Assembly (NCBI GenBank): GCA_036795455.1
Contig: DAIRET010000057.1
Span: forward strand, 1 to 15,779
Direction of reading: 5' to 3'
DNA: 15,779 nucleotides
From: DAIRET01 sp036795455
GTDB lineage: Bacteria > Bacteroidota > Ignavibacteria > Ignavibacteriales > Ignavibacteriaceae
Below, in pieces: positions 7,612-14,628 of this stretch. The notes below the pieces were generated by a model. The model worked only from the letters and a program-made list of their open reading frames with translations, did no database searches and was not told the origin of the DNA. A program made the translations under genes and the position numbers. Every line of letters starts with the position of its first letter. Positions within the stretch are counted from its first letter, which is position 1.

Positions 7612-8820
7612 TTAGTTTTTATGACAATAACTACAGAAACCGGTTGCTTTTAGCCGAAATCTTGCTCCCGAATCCGTATGGCAATTAAAACAAACAGCGC
7701 CATCATCAAAATGCCAATCTCCTTTAATATTACTCATGTAGTTCCTTGCGTGAGTTTTGGGATTAGTTCCTTTAATCCCATCATTGTCCATGTGGCACGC
7801 AATACAATTAGGATCGTTCCCATTTACATCGTGGCACGATGCACATCTTTCTATATCACGTTTTGCAAGTTTTGCGTGCTCCCCTCCCCCGGAACCAACA
7901 CCAATTGTAAAAAATCCCGGTTTTTTATGTGTAGAAGGCAGTATCCCACCCATTGCAAAATCTCCGCCGGTAGATGAATGGCATTCAACACAAAACGTTT
8001 CTACTTGATGACATGTTTGACATTCGGAAGTTTTTCCCTTTAAATCAATCCCATGAGTATAGCGATAATTAAGATCGTGTATCTTATTTAATTTCTGATG
8101 CTTAGCTCCATCAATTAACGCAACTCCGCTTTCATACGGTCGAAAGAAATTCACTTCACTATTGTTTTCAACCATTCTATTTGTAGCCGAATGGCATGAC
8201 TCACATGTGTTATTATCGTGACACATTACACAATTTGCATTTCTTCTTTCGGCTGCAAACTTATGTAATTTAACAAAGTTTTTCACCCTGTGGTCAACCG
8301 GTATTAAATCCGTAGTTGAAGTATGGCATGCTTCACATGTATTTGTTGCAACTTTTCTTTCCGAATGACATTGGTAGCAGTTCTCCATAGTAGGATTAAC
8401 AAGTGAGGATTCGATACTATAATCCACATCATCCAATCCTTTATGGCATTCGGAGCATTCACTCTGATATTTAGTTAAGTGAAAGTTATGGTCGAAAATC
8501 AACTTCGACTTTTTAGGAACAAGCGGTTCATATACATCCTCGTAATGACATGTCATACAATTGTCTGAGTCGTCAACATCATGACAAGATACACAATCCT
8601 CTTTTTTAGGGAGCAAACTAACCGATAAAGATTTGCTACCTTTAACAGATGAATGGCATCCAGCACATTCAACTAATTCGTTGTGAAAGCTGTGAGAAAA
8701 CTTGATTCTGTCTTTGTTTGTTTTACACTGCGAATCACCACTTTCAACAGAAAATGCAGTGAAGGTCAACAAAGAAACAACAGCAACTACAAGAATTGAA
8801 TAGAAATGTTTTGTTTTCAT
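7612..8820 (-). CDS. 14-heme periplasmic c-type cytochrome
   Basis: The 402-residue protein has a signal peptide (about residues 1-25, KTKH followed by a hydrophobic run) and 14 CxxCH heme motifs, with first cysteines at 52, 76, 88, 122, 148, 162, 197, 206, 267, 277, 326, 339, 377 and 396. Histidine-rich pieces such as HSFH (43-46) and HNFH (111-114) are likely distal heme ligands, as in cytochrome c3/c7-type and MtrA-like proteins. About one heme per 27 residues implies an extended heme wire with little other fold. I start it at ATG 8820, one base after the porin stop, because the signal peptide begins there; an in-frame ATG at 8883 would add 21 non-signal residues and overlap the porin gene. 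It is probably the periplasmic or barrel-embedded part of a porin-cytochrome conduit, comparable in role to MtrA (10 hemes) or OmaB (8 hemes). Confidence 0.9.
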   Translation of the reverse strand: MKTKHFYSILVVAVVSLLTFTAFSVESGDSQCKTNKDRIKFSHSFHNELVECAGCHSSVKGSKSLSVSLLPKKEDCVSCHDVDDSDNCMTCHYEDVYEPLVPKKSKLIFDHNFHLTKYQSECSECHKGLDDVDYSIESSLVNPTMENCYQCHSERKVATNTCEACHTSTTDLIPVDHRVKNFVKLHKFAAERRNANCVMCHDNNTCESCHSATNRMVENNSEVNFFRPYESGVALIDGAKHQKLNKIHDLNYRYTHGIDLKGKTSECQTCHQVETFCVECHSSTGGDFAMGGILPSTHKKPGFFTIGVGSGGGEHAKLAKRDIERCASCHDVNGNDPNCIACHMDNDGIKGTNPKTHARNYMSNIKGDWHFDDGAVCFNCHTDSGARFRLKATGFCSYCHKN

Positions 8821-8821
8821 A

Positions 8822-10102
8822 TTACATCCAATCCAGGTTTGTATTGAACCAATAGTTAATTTTAAATAGCAGTCTGAAATCATTCTTATATATTTTATTC
8901 TTCAGGAACTGTCCCTGTAAGTCCGCAGATAACATTCTCCATGGTCTTACATTTACTCCACCCAAAAAAGTAATAAGATCATTTGCATTATCATCTTTGG
9001 ATAACTTATACTTTGTTAATGATAATCCTATGGAAGGAGTAATCAGATTATTAAGGAAGGAATAAGCAGTATAGAGAGAAAGAGCATCCAGTTCACCGGC
9101 GTATCCCAATGTTTTTCTATAACTCAGAGTTCCGTACTTTGAAGAAACCCCGATATTTAATCTACTTGAATTCTCGTCCGAATAGTTTACATAACCGAAA
9201 GCTCCGTTTACCGAAAGCCAATCGAGAATTTTGTAACCCGCACCGGCTTCAATTTCCTGCGTATTACCATAATCAAAAACAGAGAAAATTGAATTATATC
9301 GAATCATAGGTTCCCTGTAATTATAATATAGGTTGAAATTTAGTTTTTTGTTGTAATAATATTCGCCGCCGAATTCAACCCTGGATATAAGATTATAATT
9401 CAAATCATATTCGGCTTTTGTATGAAGGTCAAGAGTATTAGGTAGCTCATAAATAACTTTAGCTGAAGCAAGATGGTATTGCTGCGATTTACTCCTGATA
9501 AGAACAGTAATCGGATTCAGATCATCGTCATACCTAATTGCATTGTACTCATACGGTTTGAAGTGCTTGTTAATATAGCTTAACCCGAATGTAAAATCAC
9601 TTAAAATTGTTGTTAAAAAATCCGCACCGAGTAAAAAGTCATCGCTCCATTTATCAGTTATTTCAAATTTCTGATATGCAGGGACATTACCACCGTAATA
9701 AGCTGTTAATTTGTATTCGTCATACTTAAACCCGAGAGTAACACCGTCAAAAGAACCGCCTGTAATACTATTAAAAATCGGTTGTCTCCCTAATTTAATT
9801 GTAACAATATCGAATAGGTTACGGGCTTCAAAATACAGGTTGTATAGCCTTAACCGGGGGTCGAATTCCAATTTCTTTTGTGCATCATCCTCAAGATTCA
9901 TATACGTTCTTATCGAATAGTTATCATAATTAATATTAAGATTAAGAAGCTGATATGTTCTGAAATAGGTATTTGAAACACTCTCTGATTCAAATCTTTC
10001 GAATGTTAGTATTGAGGACGATACCCGCCCGTTTACATTTTGAGGATAAAGTTGAAAAGAAACAGTAAAAAATAAAATTGCAAAGGTAATTGTTTTCTTC
10101 AT
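8822..10102 (-). CDS. Outer-membrane beta-barrel, probable conduit porin
   Basis: The 426-residue protein has a signal peptide (MKKTITFAILFFTVSFQLYPQ) and then a continuous pattern of alternating polar and hydrophobic or aromatic stretches typical of beta strands, for example around KLNFNLYYNYREP and LSADLQGQFLKNK, ending with NYWFNTNLDWM. KLGRQPIFNSITGGSFDGV near residue 105 resembles porin-like outer-membrane proteins. It contains no cysteine and no heme motif. Sandwiched between a small lipoprotein gene (4-base overlap) and a 14-heme cytochrome gene (one-base gap), it is most simply the barrel of a porin-cytochrome complex, like MtrB or OmbB, although it is much shorter than MtrB. By sequence alone it could also be a generic porin; the operon drives the call. 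Confidence 0.82.
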   Translation of the reverse strand: MKKTITFAILFFTVSFQLYPQNVNGRVSSSILTFERFESESVSNTYFRTYQLLNLNINYDNYSIRTYMNLEDDAQKKLEFDPRLRLYNLYFEARNLFDIVTIKLGRQPIFNSITGGSFDGVTLGFKYDEYKLTAYYGGNVPAYQKFEITDKWSDDFLLGADFLTTILSDFTFGLSYINKHFKPYEYNAIRYDDDLNPITVLIRSKSQQYHLASAKVIYELPNTLDLHTKAEYDLNYNLISRVEFGGEYYYNKKLNFNLYYNYREPMIRYNSIFSVFDYGNTQEIEAGAGYKILDWLSVNGAFGYVNYSDENSSRLNIGVSSKYGTLSYRKTLGYAGELDALSLYTAYSFLNNLITPSIGLSLTKYKLSKDDNANDLITFLGGVNVRPWRMLSADLQGQFLKNKIYKNDFRLLFKINYWFNTNLDWM

Positions 10103-10323
10103 AGTTTTTTACTTTTATTGTTCTTCAGAAATGAGATTCCGGTAGTTTCTCCGGGTTGATTTAATTTGTGTGCTTTCCTTGAGTAATTATTTAAATCCCC
10201 AAAGTTTATAAAACAATAAGGACAATTTGCCTCCTCCTCTGCCGGAGATTTTGCATGAGTTAAAAGTCTACAACCAAGTAAAGTTATAAAAATGAATACT
10301 GCGACTATCGTTTTTTTAAGCAT
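10099..10323 (-). CDS. Small lipoprotein with CPYC motif, first gene of the cytochrome operon
   Basis: The 74-residue product has a short signal with lipobox TLLGC (Cys18), giving a mature lipoprotein of about 57 residues. That contains one CxxC pair (Cys34, Cys37, sequence NCPYCF) and a Lys-rich C-terminus. The residue after the second Cys is Phe, not His, so it is not a c-type heme site. I do not recognise the family. Its stop overlaps the porin ATG by four bases (ATGA), so the two are translationally coupled and likely work together. A thiol-redox, metal-binding or assembly role for the barrel or cytochromes is possible, but this is speculation. The start ATG 10323 has no clear ribosome binding site. 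Confidence 0.72.
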   Translation of the reverse strand: MLKKTIVAVFIFITLLGCRLLTHAKSPAEEEANCPYCFINFGDLNNYSRKAHKLNQPGETTGISFLKNNKSKKL

Positions 10324-10585
10324 TCTATCGAGTTAAACTGTTTAATATTTCACATCAATTAATATTCCATAGTAGAAATAATTAACAATGTGCAAAATTT
10401 GATTAAATCACTAAACTTATTTTGCCGCTTCATTCCTAATAATTACTGTTAGTGGGAAATTTTTCCCCCTTTTGAGAAACAATGAGTCCTTTAAGTAATG
10501 TATAAGAAGCCCAAATATTTGTGCAGAAAACGTAATAATCTATTTGCACTTTTACTATATTTGGATAGTTAATTTCGGTATCATT
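10324..10585. promoter_or_regulatory. Divergent intergenic region with a palindrome, likely holding promoters for both directions
   Basis: This 262-base stretch separates the minus-strand cytochrome operon from the plus-strand T9SS-plug gene group and encodes no convincing protein. It holds an inverted repeat GGGAAA (10454-10459) / TTTCCC (10462-10467) with a two-base centre, and a more distant inverted pair GTGCAAA (10390-10396) / TTTGCAC (10543-10549). TATATTTG at 10556-10563 matches the Bacteroidetes -7 element TAnnTTTG, but no TTG is found at the right distance upstream. The palindrome could be an operator, for instance for the MarR protein encoded at the end of the operon; nothing in the sequence proves that. 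Confidence 0.4.
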
Positions 10586-11290
10586 ATGGTCTTCAAAACT
10601 ATTAAAATATTCCTGTTTTTTTTCCTCGTTAATATCGTAATGTATTCACAAAACGATACTACAATCTCATTCAACATTAAGTTGAATAATTCCATCCTTT
10701 CAGTAACCGATTATACGGGTAATTTAATTTATGAGAAAGCATTCAATAACCCTGAAGATGTTCTGGTTGATTTTGACGGCGACGGAATAGACGAATTACT
10801 TGTAGTTGATTCAAAAAATGAAAATCCGGTTTTTTACAGCGCTTATCTCTATAATATAACGGATACAGTATATTTAATTGATTCAGTATATTCAGGAGTT
10901 GTCCAACCTTATCTTTATTTCTCAGACGAAATTAGTCTAACCGTACTTGTAGCGGGTTACCCCGAGCTTGATTCCCTTAATAAAACCGCGGAAAACGATT
11001 CGGTTTTCTCTCCGATAAACTGTTACGCATTTGAAGGAGAAAAAATTTATTCCGTTAATGAAGAGTTGTATGATGTTTTCATTTTAGAGAATGACGCACT
11101 CATTTCGTTTCTGCAAATGCAAAGGAATAGAGACTGCAATTTTTCAAAAAGAATGCTGCCGGCAATAGTTTCGGTTTATATTAATTTTCTGAATGCATCC
11201 GAAAAGTCATTGGCTGAAAAATTCCTAAATGAGTATTATCTTTGTAAGGATAAACAAAAAATTCAAACATTTCTAAAAGAACTTTATTAG
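10586..11290 (+). CDS. Secreted protein with calcium-loop-like motif, function unknown
   Basis: Read from ATG 10586, the product has 234 residues and begins with a good signal peptide (MVFKTIKIFLFFFLVNIVMYSQ). At residues 61-70 it contains VDFDGDGIDE, the DxDxDG calcium-binding loop seen in FG-GAP/VCBS beta-propeller repeats and EF-hand-like loops. Only one such loop is present, so this is not a full propeller. The remainder is beta-rich, with a helical C-terminus (about 165-234) rich in Lys/Glu. I do not recognise the whole protein. A TTG at 10544 would extend it by 14 residues but would bury the signal peptide. The next gene starts eight bases after its stop, so it is probably co-transcribed with the T9SS plug homologue. 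Confidence 0.75.
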   Translation: MVFKTIKIFLFFFLVNIVMYSQNDTTISFNIKLNNSILSVTDYTGNLIYEKAFNNPEDVLVDFDGDGIDELLVVDSKNENPVFYSAYLYNITDTVYLIDSVYSGVVQPYLYFSDEISLTVLVAGYPELDSLNKTAENDSVFSPINCYAFEGEKIYSVNEELYDVFILENDALISFLQMQRNRDCNFSKRMLPAIVSVYINFLNASEKSLAEKFLNEYYLCKDKQKIQTFLKELY

Positions 11291-11298
11291 GTGTAACC

Positions 11299-11538
11299 AT
11301 GAAAATGGAATGGAATAAATTTGTAGGAAAGACATTAAATATAACTATGCACGAGAACTACGGAATTGTTGTTGACCCCAATTCCAACTCCCCTATTTAT
11401 GAAATAGTCTTTAAAAGCGGTACTCTAATTGCTGTTTATGATGACGGGCTGTTGGTAGAAGCCAGAAGAGAAAAAGAAGAAGTGAAGATTTTTGTCCCTT
11501 ACCAGTCGATAAAATGCGTTGAGATATTCAGTTTCTAG
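11299..11538 (+). CDS. Small conserved-looking cytoplasmic protein, function unknown
   Basis: The 79-residue product has no signal peptide or membrane segment and reads as an all-beta fold: short strands such as KTLNITM, YEIVFKSGTLIAVYDDGLLVEA and VKIFVPYQSIKCVEIF, separated by turns. This spacing is reminiscent of small SH3-like or Sm-like barrels, but no diagnostic motif is present, so no function is assigned. ATG 11299 lies eight bases after the previous stop, with AGGTG as a ribosome binding site. It is followed eight bases later by the plug-protein gene, so it sits inside an operon between two exported proteins. Its codon use looks like that of its neighbours, and the tight packing argues that it is a real gene. 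Confidence 0.75.
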   Translation: MKMEWNKFVGKTLNITMHENYGIVVDPNSNSPIYEIVFKSGTLIAVYDDGLLVEARREKEEVKIFVPYQSIKCVEIFSF

Positions 11539-11546
11539 GTAGATTT

Positions 11547-12770
11547 TTGAAAAAAATCGTATTTATAGTTTTTTACATTTTTAATTCATTACAAGCCCAG
11601 GTGGATGTACTAAGTTTAAAGTCTTACACATGCGATGATGAAATTGCCTTACCGGTAGTAATAATCAATTCGGAAAATCAAAATTGTTTAACGATTGAAT
11701 TTGATCTTAAAGCAGAGGTTCTACCCAACATAGCAATTATATTTCGTTTTTGTGATGTGAATTGGTTTCCTTACAATAATCCGTTTTTAGAAAACAGGGG
11801 GAAAAATTCGGCTTATAACTTGGAGTATTCTTTTCTCCCTGTAACAGTATCGGAAGCTAAATATCATTATAAGCTTCAGTACCCTGACGCTCGCGGTTAC
11901 GTTGAATTTCCATTCTCGGGCAAATGGAAATTCTTTATAACGGATTACAATGATACATCAAAAGTTTATGCAGAAGGGAAATTTTATGTTGTAATTCCTT
12001 CATTTTTTCCAAAAGTTAAACTACAAACCGAAATATTAAGCGATAAAGAATACTTCCCTGCCGACCTTGCCAGAACACTCAATTTATCAACATCCTTTAA
12101 TCTACCCGAAGAGTTTTTCCCTCTTTATGTAGATGGAGTTGAAATAGTTGAAAACCAATTAGTCAATTATCCTATCTATGTTGATAGAAAAACAACCTCG
12201 TCTGAAAAGTATTATAGCTGGGATGGGAATAGAAATTTTACATTCACATCGCGTGAAATGAAACCTGGTAACGAATACAGACAGGTTGACTTACGGAACG
12301 AAAATCTTTATAATTCAAAAAGTGTTAAAGCTCAAATTGATGGTTTGGAGTTATCCCGATTTTACAAATTGGGTAATCCCGATCTTAACGGCGGGTCCAT
12401 GCTCGTTCAGTTTAGTAAAGATTATGCAGAATACCTAAATGTTACATTTTCAATCCGTCCGCCGGAAAACATCACCGGGGACATATTTATTACAGGGTCA
12501 TTCAATAATTGGGAAGTTGCTCCTGAATTCCGGCTAAACAATGAGAATGGTTTGTATTCAAAAACTTTACTTCTAAAACGCGGTTTATATGATTATCAAT
12601 ATGTAACAGGGCAATTGGAACATGGAAGAGTAACGAATATTAACAGGACAGTTCTTGAAGGAAATTTTTTAGAAACAAACAATATCTACAGTTGTTTCGT
12701 TTTTTATAAAGACCCCGAATACGGTGGTTATGATAAAATAATCGGTTATACAAAAATCAAAAGCAGGTAA
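11547..12770 (+). CDS. Type IX secretion system plug protein homologue (DUF5103)
   Basis: The 407-residue protein has a signal peptide (about 1-17, ending QAQ). It then shows the DUF5103/T9SS plug layout: an N-terminal beta domain (about 20-150) with VNWFPYNNPFLENRG, LEYSFLPVTVSEAKYHYKLQYP and FSGKWKFFITDYND, a middle domain (about 160-280), and a C-terminal E-set/CBM48-like domain (about 298-385) with GDIFITGSFNNWE and GLYDYQYV. In Flavobacterium, Plug closes the periplasmic side of the SprA translocon of the type IX secretion system. The family call is from recognition of these motifs. The start is TTG 11547, with AGGT just upstream, which places the signal peptide exactly at the N-terminus. 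The gene ends one base before the oxidoreductase ATG. Confidence 0.77.
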   Translation: MKKIVFIVFYIFNSLQAQVDVLSLKSYTCDDEIALPVVIINSENQNCLTIEFDLKAEVLPNIAIIFRFCDVNWFPYNNPFLENRGKNSAYNLEYSFLPVTVSEAKYHYKLQYPDARGYVEFPFSGKWKFFITDYNDTSKVYAEGKFYVVIPSFFPKVKLQTEILSDKEYFPADLARTLNLSTSFNLPEEFFPLYVDGVEIVENQLVNYPIYVDRKTTSSEKYYSWDGNRNFTFTSREMKPGNEYRQVDLRNENLYNSKSVKAQIDGLELSRFYKLGNPDLNGGSMLVQFSKDYAEYLNVTFSIRPPENITGDIFITGSFNNWEVAPEFRLNNENGLYSKTLLLKRGLYDYQYVTGQLEHGRVTNINRTVLEGNFLETNNIYSCFVFYKDPEYGGYDKIIGYTKIKSR

Positions 12771-12771
12771 T

Positions 12772-13770
12772 ATGAAAAAATTAAACATAGGTGTTATCGG
12801 TACCGGGCATCTCGGAAAATTTCACACTAAAGTTCTATCAAATACTGAAAATGCTAACCTTGTAGGAGTTTTTGACATAGACAGCGAAAAAGGTTCGGCA
12901 ATAGCAAGTGAATTTAATACGAAGTATTTCTCTAATCTATATGAATTAATTGATAAAGTAGATGCGGTATCAATTGCTGCGGTAACGAGTGTTCATCATC
13001 AAATTGCAAAAGAATGCCTCGAAAACAATGTAAATGTTTTTATAGAGAAACCGATAACTGCAACAATAGAAGAAGCAGAAGAGATCGTTCAAATTGCAGC
13101 TAATAATAAATTAAAACTGCAGGTCGGACATATTGAGCGTTTTAATCCTGCACTAATTGCAGTTGATAAATACATCAGTAACCCGTTATTCATTCAGAGT
13201 GATAGGCTTGCGCAGTTCAACCCACGCGGTACCGATGTTGCTGTAGTACTTGATTTAATGATACATGATATCGATATTATACTCAGTCTTATAAACAGCA
13301 ATGTGCTTAAAATTGATGCAAGCGGTGTCTCGGTTGTATCTGATACAATTGATATTGCAAATGCAAGAATTGAGTTTGAAAACGGAGCGGTGGCAAATGT
13401 AACTGCAAGTAGAATATCACAAAAGAAAATGAGAAAAATGCGTTTATTCCAGAAAGATGCTTATGTATCATTAGATTTCAACAGCGGCGTTTCGGAAGTC
13501 TTCCGTTTAATTGACTCGGAAGAAACTGTTGATTCGGCTCATATTAATTTCGGAGAAATGGGTATAGGTTCAAAGAAAAAGAGAATAATTTACGAACAGC
13601 CGGAAGTAATTGAAATGAATGCTCTGAAATATGAATTAGACCTTTTTATCAAATGCGTATTGAATAATGAGGAGCCGGCAGTATCAGGAGCAGATGGTTT
13701 AAAAGCATTAAGAGTTGCCGATGAGATTATAGAAAAAATCGAACAGTCATTGAAGAAAGTAAACTTATAA
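12772..13770 (+). CDS. Gfo/Idh/MocA-family NAD(P)-dependent oxidoreductase
   Basis: The 332-residue protein has an N-terminal Rossmann fold with GTGHLG (10-15), the catalytic-lysine motif EKP (92-94, Lys94), GHIERFNP (119-126), and LMIHDIDI (162-169) carrying the His-Asp pair (His165, Asp166, Asp168) used in catalysis by this family. Members oxidise or reduce sugar hydroxyls with NAD(P). The GHIERFNP variant is common in UDP-N-acetylglucosamine 3-dehydrogenase (GnnA-like) and related nucleotide-sugar enzymes, so a role in lipid A or surface-glycan precursor synthesis is plausible but not shown. ATG 12772 follows the plug gene stop by one base, with AGG at about 12764-12766. It probably belongs to the same transcript. 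Confidence 0.9.
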   Translation: MKKLNIGVIGTGHLGKFHTKVLSNTENANLVGVFDIDSEKGSAIASEFNTKYFSNLYELIDKVDAVSIAAVTSVHHQIAKECLENNVNVFIEKPITATIEEAEEIVQIAANNKLKLQVGHIERFNPALIAVDKYISNPLFIQSDRLAQFNPRGTDVAVVLDLMIHDIDIILSLINSNVLKIDASGVSVVSDTIDIANARIEFENGAVANVTASRISQKKMRKMRLFQKDAYVSLDFNSGVSEVFRLIDSEETVDSAHINFGEMGIGSKKKRIIYEQPEVIEMNALKYELDLFIKCVLNNEEPAVSGADGLKALRVADEIIEKIEQSLKKVNL

Positions 13771-13783
13771 TTTAGAGGTTGAT

Positions 13784-14392
13784 ATGAAAAAAGTATTATT
13801 AATAGCAGTAGCATTCTTATTAATTTGCGGAGGATGCGGTGTTTATAAAACATTTGTGAATCTTTCCAGGCTGCAATTTAAATTAAGCGGTGTAAGCAGT
13901 ATCTCAGTTGCAGGCGTGAACGTCCAGGGGAAAAACAAATTACAGGATTTTTCCGCCGGTGAAGTTCTTACTCTTACTTCGGCAGTATCAAAGGGTTCTT
14001 TACCGTTAAGCGTTACACTAAATGTGGAAGCAAAAAATCCTAATGATGGCTCTGGTGGTTATCCAAGTACTAATGCAACCATCAAATCATTCCCTTACAG
14101 GTTTCTTGTTAATGATAAACAGGTAGTAACAGGAAATATAAATTCTGCCGTTACTGTGCCTGGAACCGGTCAAACATCAATAATACAACTTAACATTGGA
14201 TTCGATTTGTACCAGGTAGTTCAAAACGGGAGTTATAATGACCTTCTGAATTTAGCTTTGAGTATCGGAGGTATAGGGAAAGGAAATTCAAACGTTTCGC
14301 TTTATGCAAAGCCGGTAGTCTCTACATCAATCGGAGATATATCGTACCCGCAGGAAATAAGGATAGTTGAAATGCAATTCAGCGGAAATTAA
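13784..14392 (+). CDS. Probable lipoprotein, LEA14/WHy-like beta protein
   Basis: The 202-residue product starts with a hydrophobic signal ending CGGC (Cys15, Cys18). Cys18 after Gly-Gly is the likely lipidation site, though the -3 residue is unusual for a lipobox. The body is beta-rich, with FKLSGVSSISVAGVNVQGK followed by LTSAVSKGSLPLSVTLNVEAKNPN. This pattern of a ligand-free beta sandwich with a conserved NPN resembles LEA type 2/WHy domains found in bacterial stress lipoproteins. Function is unknown. It has a good ribosome binding site (AGAGG at 13774-13778) and starts 13 bases after the oxidoreductase stop. The stop precedes the SRP RNA gene by 66 bases. Confidence 0.78.
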   Translation: MKKVLLIAVAFLLICGGCGVYKTFVNLSRLQFKLSGVSSISVAGVNVQGKNKLQDFSAGEVLTLTSAVSKGSLPLSVTLNVEAKNPNDGSGGYPSTNATIKSFPYRFLVNDKQVVTGNINSAVTVPGTGQTSIIQLNIGFDLYQVVQNGSYNDLLNLALSIGGIGKGNSNVSLYAKPVVSTSIGDISYPQEIRIVEMQFSGN

Positions 14393-14415
14393 TTCCTCTA
14401 ATATTTATTATTAGA

Positions 14416-14446
14416 TTGCATTTAAGCATATTTTTTCGGATTTTTG
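14416..14446 (+). promoter_or_regulatory. Possible Bacteroidetes-type promoter of the SRP RNA
   Basis: TTG at 14416-14418 is followed after 20 bases by GATTTTTG (14439-14446), which matches five of the six fixed bases of the Bacteroidetes -7 element TAnnTTTG. The spacing fits the known -33/-7 layout, and the predicted transcription start falls within a few bases of the 5' arm of the SRP RNA stem at 14459. Since T-rich sequence is common here, the match could be chance. Confidence 0.33.
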
Positions 14447-14458
14447 CAACCGATTTTA

Positions 14459-14548
14459 CCGGAAGTATTTCAACAAGTTTTTACCCAACCCCGCCAGGTC
14501 CGGAAGGAAGCAGCGGTCAGTAACTTATTTGTGTGATAATGCTTCCGG
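14459..14548 (+). ncRNA. ffs: Signal recognition particle RNA, small bacterial (4.5S) type
   Basis: The segment around 14494-14514 contains the invariant SRP apical core AGGTCCGGAAGGAAGCAGC, with the GGAA tetraloop and the asymmetric internal loop bound by Ffh. Outside it, CCGGAAGTATT (14459-14469) pairs with AATGCTTCCGG (14538-14548) in an 11-base-pair closing helix with a single G-U pair. This gives a roughly 90-nucleotide hairpin RNA, like the E. coli 4.5S type without an Alu domain. A short T-rich tail follows. The RNA partners Ffh in cotranslational targeting of membrane and exported proteins. Exact ends are estimated from the closing stem. Confidence 0.95.
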
Positions 14549-14562
14549 CTTTTGTTTAAAAT

Positions 14563-14613
14563 AAAAAAAACTTTAACCTTACAAGCAACTGTAAAGTTAA
14601 AGTTTTATTTTTT
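14563..14613. terminator. Bidirectional hairpin terminator between SRP RNA and the minus-strand small gene
   Basis: AAAACTTTAAC (14567-14577) and TTAC (14579-14582) pair with GTAA (14591-14594) and GTTAAAGTTTT (14596-14606) around an eight-base loop, with one A/C mismatch. The stem is flanked by an A-run on the left (14563-14570) and a T-run on the right (14608-14613), so it has a U-tail when read from either strand. It can terminate both the SRP RNA/plus-strand transcript and the convergent minus-strand gene ending at 14629. Confidence 0.88.
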
Positions 14614-14628
14614 GACCAAAATTATGAA

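Noticed and set aside
7242..8008. Plus-strand open frames across the cytochrome genes.
   Set aside because: They are mirror frames of heme-motif coding sequence; the minus strand holds 21 heme motifs and is clearly the coding strand.
8821..8883. Upstream in-frame ATG at 8883 for the 14-heme cytochrome.
   Set aside because: It would add 21 residues without signal character in front of a good signal peptide and overlap the porin coding region; ATG 8820 directly after the porin stop is better.
10556..10563. TATATTTG as a full promoter for the plug gene group.
   Set aside because: It matches the Bacteroidetes -7 element, but no TTG lies about 19-21 bases upstream and it would leave a very short leader; it is noted only within the intergenic entry.
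10544..10585. TTG start at 10544 for the secreted calcium-loop protein.
   Set aside because: It would place 14 extra residues before a standard signal peptide; ATG 10586 gives a normal N-terminus.
14398..14414. CTAATA/TATTAG hairpin after the lipoprotein gene.
   Set aside because: Six weak base pairs with no T-tail; likely chance in AT-rich DNA.
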